A stretch of DNA of 64,000 nucleotides from Caenorhabditis elegans (GCF_000002985.6 NC_003280.10:7250501-7314500); one strand, 5' to 3'; positions 1 to 11,657 are shown, numbered from the stretch's first letter. The notes: generated by a model from the sequence alone, not told the origin. Numbers and translations are program-made.

Positions 1-1503
1 ATGAAGCTAAGCTCTTGCTCATTTGAGGCTTGAAAGTCGAAAAGTGCTTGAGCAGTATAATGTGGAGCGGCTCCAGTTGCCCATTTTCTCTTCTCTTCAG
101 CAGCTTGTACCATCTGACTGACACATCTATAGATGAGCCATGGTCCTCCAATTGCAACAACCCAGAAGAGAGCAGCAGGCCAGTTGACACTTGCTGGAGT
201 TCTTGTGGCACCAAGAACGTCTGTGGCTGGAAGGAAAATTACGATTTTGGAAAATTATGGTACAAGAAATAAACCAAAAGAATATAGATTATTTCGAAAA
301 TGTAGTCAGAATCATTATTTATCGTATTATTCCTAATTTTAGATATTCAAACTATATTTCTCAATTCTAAACAAAATTTGAACACTTACCATACGGTTGT
401 GATGTTCCCCAAGCCATTTCAGCAGCGCTTGCATAACTTGCTGGTTTCAATTTCAACATAACCAGTAGCCATCTCCAGAAACGATATACCCATCGGAAAA
501 CTGCCAAAGAAACAACTACTGATGACAACTGGAACAATAGAATAATTATTATCAGATTTGTTTTTTTCAATAAAAAACTCACCTGCGTCTTTAATCTTCC
601 AAATTGCTCTACAACTCCAATAACTGCTCGAAAAGAACTATAAACTGCATTATGAGTTGAATTGAGCATGTTGGCGACAGATGAGACTGCATTTACAACT
701 GATTCGATTGATTGAAAAGCGCCTCGAGACTGTTCTTCTGCAAGTCGAGCAAAATTGCTGTCAGGTCCTTGACCATATCCCATATGGTTGAAGCCACCAC
801 CAAATCCACCGTAACCCATTCCTCCTCCATACATTCCCCCACCACCATACCTAAACAATATACAATTTTATTAATACAAAATATTTTCAAATCGAGGCTG
901 CGCGAAACGTAGGCCCCTTTGAGTTATACAGTAACCCATTCTCTATCATTTCGGTACTGACTTTATTCGGTAAATTACCCAGACATGATATTTTACGATT
1001 TTGCGTCAAGGATACGGTACCCGGTCTCGAAACGACACATTTTTCTTAAATATGAAAAGGTGTGCGCCTTTAAATAGTACTGTAACAGCAAACTCTCGTT
1101 GCTGAGGGACTTTCATCGTTTTTTCATGCTTCTTCTCTCTTTTTTATTAGTATACTTGAATTTAAAATTAATTTATCGGAAAAACTACGAAAAATCCATG
1201 AAAATAAGGCAGCGACGAAAGTTTGAAACTACAGTACTCTTTAAAGGCGCAGACATTTTAGCATTTACGAAAGAGCATTCAAAAAAAAAAAAAATATTTA
1301 AAAAATAAAACTTACATTCCAGACCCTGGAAACGTATTCATTCCATATCCTCCACCATAACCAAAACCTGTATTGATCATTGGATTCGACATTTGATTCT
1401 TAAATATTATCGATTAGTAGGAGTTTCAAAACAATTTATCAATAATTACATCAAATGACCTTGGCGGCAGCGGAGGTGGTTGATTTGTTGGAGGTGCGGA
1501 CAT
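1..1503 (-). CDS. prx-13: Peroxin-13, peroxisomal membrane import docking protein (3' end cut off by window edge)
   Basis: Pex13 is an integral peroxisomal membrane protein of the docking complex that receives cargo-loaded PTS1 receptor. Five exons read in one frame: 1450-1503, 1316-1398, 583-850, 390-528 and 226 down to the window edge. The protein starts MSAPPTNQPPPLPPRSFD, followed by a Gly/Tyr/Met-rich stretch of MYGGGMGYGG type, as is usual in Pex13 N-termini. Two hydrophobic segments follow, one around SVVVSLAVFRWVYRFW and one around WPAALFWVVAIGGPWLIYR. The start of an SH3 domain, AQALFDFQASNEQELSF, runs off the window, so the C-terminus is missing. The large intron 851-1315 holds a palindromic repeat. 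A good acceptor (TATTATTACAG) lies 11 bases before the ATG and would suit trans-splicing. lsm-4 lies about 400 bp upstream on the same strand, so the pair could be an operon (inference). Confidence 0.93.
1010..1262. repeat. Palindromic (inverted) repeat in prx-13 intron
   Basis: The left arm around 1057-1084 (GTGTGCGCCTTTAAAT, then AGTACTGTA) is complementary to the right arm around 1227-1258 (TACAGTACTCTTTAAAGGCG). A GGTCTCGAAACGACA block at about 1023-1037 matches the outer arm of the copy at 5840-6160. This is a dispersed, MITE-like palindromic family common in C. elegans introns. The inner part of the arms is largely degenerate here. Confidence 0.7.
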
Positions 1504-1667
1504 TATAATTTATCTGTAATAATAAATGGAATGTCGTTATTCGATTTTGAAAAATGGATTAAATTCAAGAAAAAATAAAAGAAATGGCAACTATGAAATT
1601 GCCGTTAGTCACATTGTGGACTACAATCAATGACTGCAGCGGGCGGTTGATAAGGACAACGTCCCAT

Positions 1668-1690
1668 ACTAGACTACATTGTAGTCTAGT
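1668..1690. repeat. Near-perfect 11-bp-arm palindrome
   Basis: Arms actagactaca and tgtagtctagt are separated by one base. The palindrome lies in the 403-bp gap between the lsm-4 stop codon (1907) and the prx-13 start codon (1503). Function is unknown. It could form a tight hairpin in a transcript across this gap. Confidence 0.6.
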
Positions 1691-1906
1691 AAAAGAGTGG
1701 GAGGACAGATGAAAGATCTTAAGATATTGTTGAAGTATAATTCAATTTATTGTAATAAAATTTCAAAACATGTGAAACAACCCGACTTGGGGAAGATCAG
1801 AAGAGACGGAGGAAGGTTTGGTTTTTGGGTAAAAAAATAATTTCAAATACATAAATTATTTAGAGTAAACGAGAAATTGTTATCAGCAATCGAAGCACTG
1901 CAGGAA

Positions 1907-2601
1907 TTATCGAGCTCCTCCGCGTCCGCCTCGGTTTCCACCACCTCCGCGGTGTCCTCCACGTCCTCCTCGTCCACCACCACGACCACGGGATTGCTCG
2001 CGCTGCTGTTGACGACGAACTTCGTTGACTTCAGTTTTCACGAGATCGACCACCTGGAAGAATGGGAAATGTTATGTTGTCGAAGAGAAAATCAGGTACT
2101 TACTGTTTCTGGAATTCTGAGATACTTGATAGTAGATCCCCGGACATACGCTTCTGACATTTTGAAGAACTTGTCACCGTCCTGTAATTTAACATGTATT
2201 GTTAGTCGCAAATTTGCATCAATCCGAGAGTTTTAGATGTTTGAAATATTGAGCTGACATATGAATGCAAATTAAATATGAAAGGTTCTTTCTAAATTAG
2301 AATCTGTGAGCCGTTTAAAACAAAATTATGTTTTTTTTCAATAATAACGAAAAGAAATTTCTGAATAGCCAGTTTCTCCTGGGCTAACCATTTAATTAAA
2401 CGAAACACTTACTTTTGATGTGAAAATAACATCCACCAAATGAATATTCATCCACGAATCGCAGGCTTTCAGGTGACCGTTATAAGTCTCGCCGTTCTTC
2501 AACTCCACAAGCATCGGGTGGTTTTGAGCGGTTTTGAGAAGAGAAAGTGGCAACTGAAATCATACACTATTTGAGTTCAGCTTAATTCGACTTACCACCA
2601 T
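1907..2601 (-). CDS. lsm-4: LSM4, U6 snRNA-associated Sm-like protein
   Basis: LSM4 is a subunit of the LSM2-8 (U6 snRNP) and LSM1-7 (decapping) rings. Four exons, 2596-2601, 2413-2553, 2104-2181 and 1907-2053, give 123 residues. The first exon codes only for Met-Val. The Sm fold is plain: [15 protein letters not shown] and NIHLVDV form the Sm1 motif, and [15 protein letters not shown] the Sm2 motif (R-G plus hydrophobics). The C-terminal tail of about 30 residues is an RGG/GGRGG-rich segment, as in LSM4 orthologues. The gene is divergent from ada-2, whose start is 323 bp away, so the region between is probably a two-way promoter. prx-13 follows on the same strand. Confidence 0.95.
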
Positions 2602-2924
2602 GACTATATTGATTTAGTGGGGTTGTGATTGTTTTTCACTAGTAAAACTTAAAGTGAGACAATCTGCAAAGAATAAATTAAGATTTTAAACTGAAATTAC
2701 GGCGAAAAGACAATTCGAAACAAAAAATTCCGATAAAAAAAGATTTTAATGCACACAATATTTACGTTAAACAAGGCGACCATGCGTCATTTCGGAGGGT
2801 CGTTGGTGGATGATCATTTGAAAACAGGGTTCACCTCTGCAATCGATTTTTCTTTGTTTTCATCTCAAGATTATTAGTTTTATTTTAAAACATGATTTGA
2901 GGAATTTTAATATTTATAGGTTCA
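2602..2924. promoter_or_regulatory. Bidirectional promoter region between lsm-4 and ada-2
   Basis: Two divergent housekeeping genes start 323 bp apart, so both promoters must lie here or within outrons. No TATA box stands out. A short GC-richer stretch sits near 2780-2812. A TTTATAG acceptor-like site directly precedes the ada-2 ATG and could be the trans-splice site. Confidence 0.5.
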
Positions 2925-5016
2925 ATGGCTGATGATACCGGAGAACATCCGGTATGCTTCAACTGCACATTACGAGTCGACCAAACCATTCATGTCAAAT
3001 GCTTTGAATGTCCTCTGCGAATTTGTATCCTCGTGAGTTGACAGATTGTGAAGTTTTTAAGAACATTATTTTATTTTTAAAATTTCAGTGTTTCCAATGC
3101 GGCGCGGAATCACCACCACATCGCCGAGGTCACAATTACGAGCTTGTCAAGCCAACAAGTAATCCCGAAGCAATGAGCTGGACACACGAAGATGAATTCG
3201 AATTGTTAAAAGCTGCTCATAAATTCAAGATGGGAAATTGGGGAGAAATAGCTGAAAGTATTGGTCGCGGAAGAAAAGATGGTCATAATTGCAAGGATTA
3301 CTTTGAAAAACATTTCGTGCGTGGATGGATTGGACAATTTTCCATAAAAAGTTCAAGTTGGGATCGAATTAAATATGGGATGTATATAAATCAAACATTA
3401 GACAGTGTGCTACAAAAAAACTGTTTGGAATCAACGGAAAGAATGCTTCTGATTCGAGACGCCGTTCGTGCATCTGGAGAAAGCTGGGATGAAAACGATC
3501 CGAAACTTGCGATAAAAGTGCAACAAGTATTAGAGCAGTATGTGCAAAAGTAAGTGAAAATGTCCTATTTTTCATATATTTAGAATTTCTTCAGAGTAAT
3601 CGATGGTGACATTGAAACCAAGTATGAGCGCCCAAAATTCCTTACAAATCAATATGAGACGGAGCTTAGCCCAGATGACTGTGATCCTGATAATGAAAGA
3701 GATATGAAATCGAAGCGATCAGTAAAACAGGAAATAAATACTGATGATAGTGATAATGACAATTCGCCGGGCCCGTCTTCCAGTTGTCGGAAAAAGGGGC
3801 CTCCGAGTCCAAAGAGAAGAAAAACTACTCGAGTTATGAGAGAATCAAGCAGTGATTCGGACGATGATGTGAGTTTAAGGAAAATAACTAAATTCAGTTT
3901 TATGTGTATTTTTTCCAGAAAAGTCAAGCTTCTGATAAAGACACCTACCACGGCATGGAACGCGAAACAGAAGAAGAAGATCCTCCAAGCGCTTTTGAGA
4001 CTGCACAGGAATTTGATACAGAAGATGAAGAAGAAGAGAAAAAACCAAAGAGAGGAACAGCTTCGAGCTCAAAGAGACGAAAGCGAAGGAGGATGTGGGT
4101 TTCGAAAAAAGATAGAAGATTGCATGAATTCCGTAAAAAGATGAACCGTGAGCAGAAACAAGGAGAAAAAAAGTTAGAAACTCTCGGCGCAATTTGTTCT
4201 TTAGAAGAAGTTAAAGAGCTCAGAAGTGCATATCCTCGTCTACTTCATGAAAGTGGTGTATCAAAGTCGGAAACTCGTCCAAAAATGAGAAGAAGTGATG
4301 AGTTGAAAATTCTTGGATACAATAACGAACGTGAAGAATTGGAGTGTGAATGGTTCAATGAAGCTGAACAACTTATCAGTCGCCTCACAATATCTGCTAC
4401 GGAACCTCAGAAAGATCAGAGACTCGATATGGAAAATGATATTAAGTTCGCCCGTTTGAGACATTACGTTCGTCTACTCGGAATTCGGAAGGCTAAACGA
4501 AATACTGTGCTTGAACATGACAAGATAAATGAATTCATGAAATTCTACCAAGAAGCATGCTACGCAGCAGCCAAACGTCCAGTGAGCCAGCAGGAGATAA
4601 TGGATTCACGTACTGAAAAGGAGAAGCTATTGGCAATGACTCAACAATTCCTGACTAGAGACGAGTATCGTAGCCTACGAGCATCCATTGAACGTATCGA
4701 TAATGTAGTGGAACGGATCGAAGTACTTCAGGATCTTCAGAAAAACGGTATTAAAATTTTTATTTATATTAAAATCAATTTAAAATGAACAATTTTCTTT
4801 AGAAAAAAACATGACAACTTTGTCCTATTGAAAATTCATAAATACCGTTTGAAATTCTTATTATTATTTTATTTTTCAGGCGAGACCACTCTCAAGAATG
4901 CTCCAGTTGAACGCAAATCGAAGAAAAAGATGAGAAAAATCGATTGTGAACAGAAGAAAAAGATTGCTACCGAATGGAGCAAGTTTAAAAAGTGGCACAC
5001 TGAAGGATGGGAGTAA
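2925..5016 (+). CDS. ada-2: ADA2, transcriptional adaptor of the GCN5 (SAGA-type) acetyltransferase module
   Basis: ADA2 links and activates the GCN5 histone acetyltransferase in the nucleus. Five exons, 2925-3032, 3089-3549, 3595-3868, 3919-4747 and 4880-5016, give 602 residues. An N-terminal ZZ zinc finger (residues about 8-55) has paired Cys (CFNC, CFEC, CILC, CFQC) and ends HRRGHNYEL. It is followed by a SANT/Myb domain (about 67-110) with WTHEDEFELLKAAH and NWGEIAESIG. The middle (about 195-310) is acidic, serine-rich and Lys/Arg-rich. The C-terminal half keeps the ADA2 helical region (FARLRHYVRLLGIRKAKR). I do not see a clear SWIRM domain at the C-terminus; the protein ends in a basic stretch and WHTEGWE. 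The domain order is diagnostic. Confidence 0.94.
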
Positions 5017-5691
5017 TTTTATCTCGTATTCGATTACCTATTTATAACATATTATTATTAATTTTCCCCGTCTCTGTTTGTCATATTTATTTTCACTTTC
5101 TAATTCATTTCCATCCCTTGATTCTCTAACTCATTACAAGCTCTGTACAATTATACAATTACTCCACCGTCAAAAATCTGTATTATGTTTTTTTTTTCAT
5201 AATTTCATTTGGTCCTAATACATGTCTTCTCAACCTTATCAGACTGTTCACTTGTTTACTCAAACAAAAACTCGTCATCTCCTAGGAGCACAAAAACTGA
5301 GTCACAGAATGGAGACATTGTAAAAATACAATATACAAATTGTTTGCTCCTTTTACAACGAGACGCAGAGACAGGACAGTCTCCGTTTCGCAAGGACACT
5401 CGGAAGATGGCAGTCGGGTCTCTCTCTCACCTCTCTCGTTTTGCCCCCAATTTTCTCTTTACTATTAACCAATTTTTCTTTTTTCACACAATTTACCACG
5501 TCGCTTTTGTTTTCAAGGAAATCTGAATCAATCTTAAAGTTTTCTAAAAATAGAAACATGAGAAAAGTGGGCGGAGTCATCTGAAATTGATGAGATGACA
5601 AGATATTTAGTAGTTTTCATTGGAAAAGTAACTTGTCTTCATCTGAAACAACATTTGACACTTAATTTCGTATTTACTCCTCTCAAAAATC
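5017..5691. other. Intergenic region between ada-2 and the WWOX-like gene
   Basis: This contains the ada-2 3' UTR, pyrimidine-rich stretches near 5410-5500, and a GGGCGGAGTC box at 5569-5578, 114 bp before the next gene's ATG. The same box recurs in the micro-gene promoters at 21-32 kb. No further coding signal is seen. Confidence 0.6.
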
Positions 5692-8262
5692 ATGACTTCA
5701 CCTGATATTATTGGAAATTGTGTTGCAGACTTTTTCGGTTTGTTGTGCATAAAAATCTCTTCATTTCTTTGTAATTTTAGAAAAGCTTCATTTCGAACAA
5801 AAACTTATTACGCTAACGCGAAATTTGGCGGTTTTTGGGCAAAAAAATACGGTGCCCGGTCTCGACACGACAACTTTTTTTAAAATGAAAACAGGCACGC
5901 GTCTTTAAAGAGTACTGTAATTTTTAACCTTTCTTTTTGCAGAATTTAATTTTTTCAGACTTTTTCGATAAGAATACAAATTTAAAATTCAAATATAACA
6001 ATAAGAATCAACGATTTCAAGATATCGAGAGACAAATCATGAAAAGCGAAAAAGATCCTCAGCAAAGAGAGTTTGTAATTACAGTATACTTCAAAGGCGC
6101 ACACCTTCTCGCATTTAACAGAAAATTGTCGTTGCGAGACCGGGCACCGTATTTTTGGCACAAAATCGAAACATTTTCAGCCTGAATAATACCAAATTTA
6201 AAAAAATATTTAAAAATACTGATAAAATGGAAAATGTAAGTAATCAATTCCTTTACATTAATTACCCAGTAGGAAGTATCATATTTTCCAAAAGCTGAAG
6301 TCATCTTTCAAAAATAATACAAAATTAATTTTTAAACGTTATATTCCTCTTTTCGAATTTTAGAAAAACCCCGCCGAGGTTCATTTCTCGTAACAAACGT
6401 TGCTAGTGACGGTCTCACCGCTGTTGCTGTCACCAATCCGCATCGCAGGTGATCTCTTCGTTACGATAGAACAATTGTAAACGTCACTTTTGATAGATGC
6501 TCTGCTTTCAGATTTCAAATTATGGACGACGAGTTGGCTGAAGCAAGAGGAGAAGGTTCTGGAAGGAAAAGGGAATTTCATTCAAGAACAAATGCATTGG
6601 ATGTTAGTTTTGAAAAATATTATAAATAGAAATGTCTGCGGCTACGCAAAAATTCAGATAATAGTCAATAGGCAGGCGTAGGCATATATGTATTAAATCT
6701 TGGTTCTCTCACTTTTTGAGTTTTTCATAAAACTCTCGAAGATTTAATTTCGTAAACCTTCCTATTTTTCAAAATTTATAATTTCAGTTAAAAAATTGTT
6801 ATGTAAAAAGTTTATCTTAAAACTGTTATTTTAAGATTTTTAACTTCAAGAAAATCGCCGATTTTTTCAGACGCTAAAAGAGATTGACCTCAGTGGAAAG
6901 ACATATGCAATTACTGGAACCACATCTGGAATTGGAATTGAAACTGCAAGAGCTCTTGCTCTTAAAGGAGCTCATGTTGTAATGTTCAACAGAAATATCG
7001 TGGAATCGGAAAAACTTAAAAAGCGAATTGAAGAAGAGAAACCTGATGTGAAAATTGACTTCATCTCATGTGATCTAAATTCTCTACAGTCAGCAAAAGC
7101 AGCTGCTGATGAGTTTCTTTCAAAACATTGGCCACTTCATGGACTTATTCTTAATGCTGGAGTCTTTGCTCCAACTGTCAAATTCACATTCGATAATTTT
7201 GAATCACATTTCGGAGTCAACCATCTTGCCCAATTTCTTCTTGCCAAAGAGCTCCTTCCGGCTCTTCGACAGTCGTCTCCAGCAAGAATAGTTTTTGTTT
7301 CCTCAGTTTCCAGTAGTCACACTGGTCTGAAAGCAGAGATGACAAGAAGTGAGAAATTGAACAAGTTGTGCCCAGAGAATGCAAATGAGTTCTACTACAA
7401 GTAAGTTTCAAGCGGGGAGTGATGTTTCTTGAAAACCTTTGCATTACAGGCTCTATGCTTATTCGAAGATGTGCCAAGTACTTACTGCGTTTAAAATTCA
7501 CAGAGATGAATTTGTGAGTCACGGAATCAGTACCTATGCAATTCATCCAGGAACTATGATTGGAACAGGTATAATTTTATTTCAATTTCACATCGCGTTG
7601 CATACAAATTGAATATAATTTAAAAAGTTCTAACGACACTGAATTTTGTAATTTTGAATCAGGTATGTGAAAAAGGTCCTAAGCCTTCTTCGTAGGCACA
7701 TAAATACCGACTAAAATACCAGGCAAGTATAATTTGTTTTGAAGGCCCCTACACCTATTCTGCCACAAATGTTTCATGAAGCAAAGTGATAGGAGCAGGC
7801 CCTTTTCATGTTGTGTTAAATCTGTTTCGTAGGCTGTAAACACAAGCAAAAGGCTATCGAAAGACAAAATATAATACAGTTTTGAAAACATAATATGCTA
7901 TACTTTTTGCATTTTCAGACATTTCTCGAGGATTTGGATTCCTTGGAAAGTTCTGGAACATTCTTTCGAAGCCATTCACCAAAAGTCTTGCTCAAGGAGC
8001 AGCAACAAGTGTCTACTGTGTTGCTCATCCGGAAGCGGCAGAGTTTTCTGGAAAGTTCTGGGAATCGTGTTGGGATGATGAAAAGAGTCTTGATGCGGAC
8101 ATAGCAAGAGACATATCACTTCAAGATGAACTATGGGAACACTCGGAATGCCTTATTGATGAATGGTTCAAAAGTCAAAAACCGATATCTACAATTGGTA
8201 ATGATGAGAGTTCACCTGCCGCTGCGGATACCTCAATTTCTTCATTTGAAGAGAACGATTAA
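5692..8262 (+). CDS. WWOX-family short-chain dehydrogenase/reductase without recognisable WW Trp residues
   Basis: This is probably an NAD(P)-dependent oxidoreductase of the WW-domain oxidoreductase family. Six exons, 5692-5737, 6364-6448, 6512-6602, 6871-7400, 7450-7568 and 7919-8262, keep frame and give 404 residues, close to WWOX (414). The Rossmann signature TGTTSGIG follows the family-specific SRTNALDTLKEIDLSGKT, which aligns with the SRYDGSTTAMEIL region of WWOX. NAG (LILNAG), the Ser motif VSSVSS and the catalytic YAYSK (YxxxK) are all present, and PFTKSLAQGAATSVYC matches PFTKSMQQGAATTVYC of WWOX. The N-terminal 70 residues lack the Trp pairs of WW domains, though FLVTNVASDGLTAVAVTNPH may be a decayed copy. 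The start at 5692 was chosen because only that exon gives the right phase for exon 2. A start at 6522 within exon 3 is possible. Intron 1 carries a large inverted repeat. Confidence 0.88.
5822..6165. repeat. Large inverted repeat (palindromic element) in intron 1 of the WWOX-like gene
   Basis: The left arm at about 5840-5920 has ACGGTGCCCGGTCTCGACAC, then the 'caggcacgcgtctttaaag' and AGTACTGTAA blocks. It is complementary to the right arm at about 6075-6155, with TTACAGTATACTTCAAAGG, GCGCACACC, TTGTCGTTGCGAGACCGGGC and ACCGTAT. The arms are about 80 bp with an AT-rich centre. It belongs to the same family as the copies at about 1010-1262 and 62035-62215. Confidence 0.8.
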
Positions 8263-10324
8263 TGTTTCATTTATGTTAACTTCCAAAGCTTACAAGGAAA
8301 AAACTTTTAATAAATCTTTTATGCATATCAACATGCTACCCATCTGTTTCCCATCTGTTTCCATAATATAACAATACAGATCAAACCATCTAATGCTTCT
8401 CAATTATGGAATCCCGTAAATTTCAATAACTACTCTTGGATTCCACGTTGGCCTCCTTGAACGTTTCGATCTTTTTACAACATTTCTCTAGTACGTCCTT
8501 ATCCTTTAAAAGTGTCAATTGAGTGGTTGAATAAATCCACGTGAGAAGAGTACAATATTGCCATGTTTTGACTTTGAAGCGTACTTCTGTATAATTTTTT
8601 GAAAAGTTTTTTGAACTTTAGGAGGTTCTGTTTTTTTTTCGTTTCAAATATTCCAATTCTCACCATGTGAAAATAATTCAAATGATGGAATTCTCCAATG
8701 GAGAATTTCCATATGTTTTAAGAAAAAAAATAACATGCTACTGTATTTACTTTCAGTTCATTTTTTGTCGTCTTTTCATACTTCGTTATTTTATTTGACA
8801 GTTTTTAAAAAGATTGGTACTTTCACTATAGTTTTAAACCTTCAGTTTTTAAACTTCCACAAATTCCATCTAATTTCCATATTGGAACAGTATTCCAAAA
8901 GTTTACCGCTTTCATAATTTCTAAACAATTTTCTCTCTCAGGAACTTCTAAAAAACGTTTTGCCAAGTTTTTCAGAAAGTTGATACGATATTCCCAAAGA
9001 ACAAATTTGCAATTATCAAAAACTGAAGTTACTCAAAAGCCAGAATAAAGTGCAAGCAAGGCTCGGTGGTCCACATAGCTTTTTAAAATAGCTGAACTGC
9101 GCATTTTCAAACTGATATATCTTAAAAAATACATTTCTTGAAAAGAAACGTTCAACTGCCAAAATTATCAGAAATATTTTAGCTTTCTTTTGTATTGCTT
9201 TTTATTACAAAATATCAATTATTAGTTGAGTTACACAAAGCGAAAGCTATTTTACCAAAAACCAAAAAAAAATAAAGAACTCTTCTGCTCTACATGGCAT
9301 AACTCAAAATCCATTGATTTTCAGAAAATATTGTTTGTTGAATAGTAACTGAAAAATATTTCGCCACATTTTATCAATTTCAAGTTTTTTGATATTTTCA
9401 TGTTCAGCCAAGTTACAGACCGTTTTTCCAAAAAATCTAATTTTGCACATAAAGCCCTTCATATCCAACGTATCGTCTTGAAATTTTGAACAATGATCTT
9501 TTTTTGAGGTCTCTACAATGTCCTAAAAACTCTTTCAAAAAATACTGTCCATCTCCAAAATAAGAAATGGGACTTTTGCTTTTCGAAAAATGGGCGAAAA
9601 AAACAAATTGCGATTTTTGGGTCGAAAAATATATTTTTAGAAAGCTGAGAACACGCTATTTACGAATTTCATATTCATTTTATGTTATTACTTCTTTGAA
9701 ATGACCTAAAAATTAAACAAAAAGAACATAATTTTAATTCTCACGTGTAATTTTTTATTTGCTTTAAAACAATTGAAACGCTGAGCAAATTACCAAATGA
9801 AACAAAAGCAACATTCTGCCAACACCATTTTCAAGTCACCGATTGGATCCTAGCAACTTTTAAGGCGTATTACAGAGTGATTGATTGTCTTAGGTCAAAC
9901 AATAAACAAAGAATTGAACAAATTAAAATTATTCTGGTCTTTGAAATGTGAAAAACTGAATGAATCAAGATCCTCAAACATGAGAGACGATAAAATTAGG
10001 AACCGGAGGTAGATAAGCAACATTAAAATCCAAGAAACGGTATCAGATGAAGAAGAATAAAATCAATTTTTTTGAGTTTGAATTCCTCTAAAAGCTAGAC
10101 GAGTACCCACTTGCTTTTCTTTAAAGTTTGAAGCTCAAATATTATCCGATTCGTGCCAATTAATCTATAAGCTTTTTTTATAATGTTTATAGTTTGTCCA
10201 CTATCAGTTTATTTCTGTAGTTCCCGATAGTATACTTTTTTTTTCTTGATCAATCATCAAAATCGATGATCCGATATCACGCTTTATTCCAATTCCCTTA
10301 TCAAAAGGAAGTCCATTAATGTTT

Positions 10325-10600
10325 TCATGCATTGTTGTCATATTCCTGATCCTTCGATCTTTTGTCTCCTCGTTCTGAAGCTTTTGCCACATACGTCACG
10401 CCCTCATTCTCGAATGTTGAACTAGCCGGTGAAATGTTGTTCGCAAGCCACTTGCATAGCCTCATTATACCGGGTAATGGAGTGTCATCGGTGTGCCGGA
10501 AAAAAGGATTACATCTCCGAGAAAATTCTTTTCTTTTCAGGGAATCTTCTTGTTTTCTTGCTTTTCCTTTTTCTGCCAATTCGAGATTCAAGTCCATCAT
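10325..10600 (-). CDS. Weak candidate small ORF, unknown
   Basis: A 91-codon open stretch has a hydrophilic, coding-like composition (starts MMDLNLELAEKGKARKQED, later DDTPLPGIMRLCKWLANN). A second minus-strand frame is open just downstream at 10204-10392 and ends near an AATAAA. I see no recognisable family and no clear splice link that joins the two frames. It could be an exon of an unrecognised gene, a pseudogene, or chance. Confidence 0.2.
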   Translation of the reverse strand: MMDLNLELAEKGKARKQEDSLKRKEFSRRCNPFFRHTDDTPLPGIMRLCKWLANNISPASSTFENEGVTYVAKASERGDKRSKDQEYDNNA

Positions 10601-11176
10601 TTTTGATAATTTATCATCTTAAACGGCATTTGTCGCCATTCAAAACTATAAAAGAAATGGAATGTAAGGGATTTCCGTTCTTCAGATTCATTTCAATTTC
10701 ACAACTTTTGCATATAGTTCATCGAAACACTCTATTCTTCTTGTTCTGATTAGTTTTTTTTTTTCATTTAAGTTTCTTCAGATATCTCAGATTTAGTTTC
10801 TAGTAATATACAAGAGAGAGTTCCCGACTTTTTCATGGATTTCTCTCTCTGTCACTATTCACCCGATTTACCATACTCAACATAGATTTTCAAGTAGCCT
10901 CCGTAGGCTTTTGTAAATTTAAATGACTTCACTTTGTAGTCAACACCTACTTTCTAACTGTTGTTTTACTTTTTATTGGATTTTTACTTTTTTTAGATCT
11001 ACAAAAAAACATTTATAGTATTTTTGGAATATGTTTTAAATTATTTTAAATTATGCATTTGTTTGAAGTACTTATGTTCTTGCTTCATAACTACCGAGAA
11101 TATATTTTAAATATCTAATTTTGTGAGTTTGACTATTTTTTGTAATTATGTGTCGTGTTTTCACATACATACATAC

Positions 11177-11246
11177 CAGTGCTGTGCGGCTCTCGGCTCT
11201 CGGCGCGAGCCGAGAGTCGACTTTTTTCAAGAGCCGCACAGCACTG
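11177..11246. repeat. GC-rich dumbbell-shaped inverted repeat
   Basis: The outer arms CAGTGCTGTGCGGCTC (11177-11192) and GAGCCGCACAGCACTG (11231-11246) are perfectly complementary over 16 bp. Inside them a second hairpin, TCTCGGCTC paired with GAGCCGAGA, encloses a 7-base loop. It is far richer in GC than its surroundings, so it is an inserted or selected structure and not background. It resembles short palindromic repeats scattered in nematode genomes. Confidence 0.85.
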
Positions 11247-11657
11247 ATACATACAGTTAATGTAGCTAATTTTCATGTCAGTAGACAGAACTGTAGGCGT
11301 TGCCTAGATGCAAGCAGACATTGTTTTTCTACGCGGTATACTTAATTTTAAAAAATATTTCGAAAGTTCAGCAGAAAAAGCTTCCAATTATTTTTTAAAC
11401 AATCAATAAAAAATAAAACTAATTAGAATCAAGTGACCATAAATCATACCTATTTCCATCTTGTACAATTCAACCTGTACCGTTCTTTTTATTCATCATC
11501 ATCAACTTTTTCTTTTAGATCTCGAACGGAAGAGAGGCTCCTCCTCCAATTATCCATTCCTTTTCTTCATCAAATTTCTCCAAAACCAGCTTGTCCTCCC
11601 TCTTCACTCAATTCGCACTCATTTGAATGTTGTTCACTGACATTTTCTTACAGTTAT

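Larger units (their letters stand above)
8263..11657. other. Gene-poor AT-rich interval
   Basis: No well-supported gene. It begins with the 3' UTR of the WWOX-like gene and is mostly AT-rich, low-complexity DNA. Two items are listed separately: a weak minus-strand open stretch at 10325-10600 and a GC-rich dumbbell inverted repeat at 11177-11246. Confidence 0.6.

Noticed and set aside
6522-6524. ATG in exon 3 as the start of the WWOX-like gene
   Set aside because: Possible, but exons 1 and 2 join in frame with good splice sites and coding-like content, so the longer model is preferred.
11433-11657. Upstream in-frame extension of the C6-domain protein
   Set aside because: It lies before a strong acceptor (TTTTCTTACAG) and would bury the signal peptide inside the protein.
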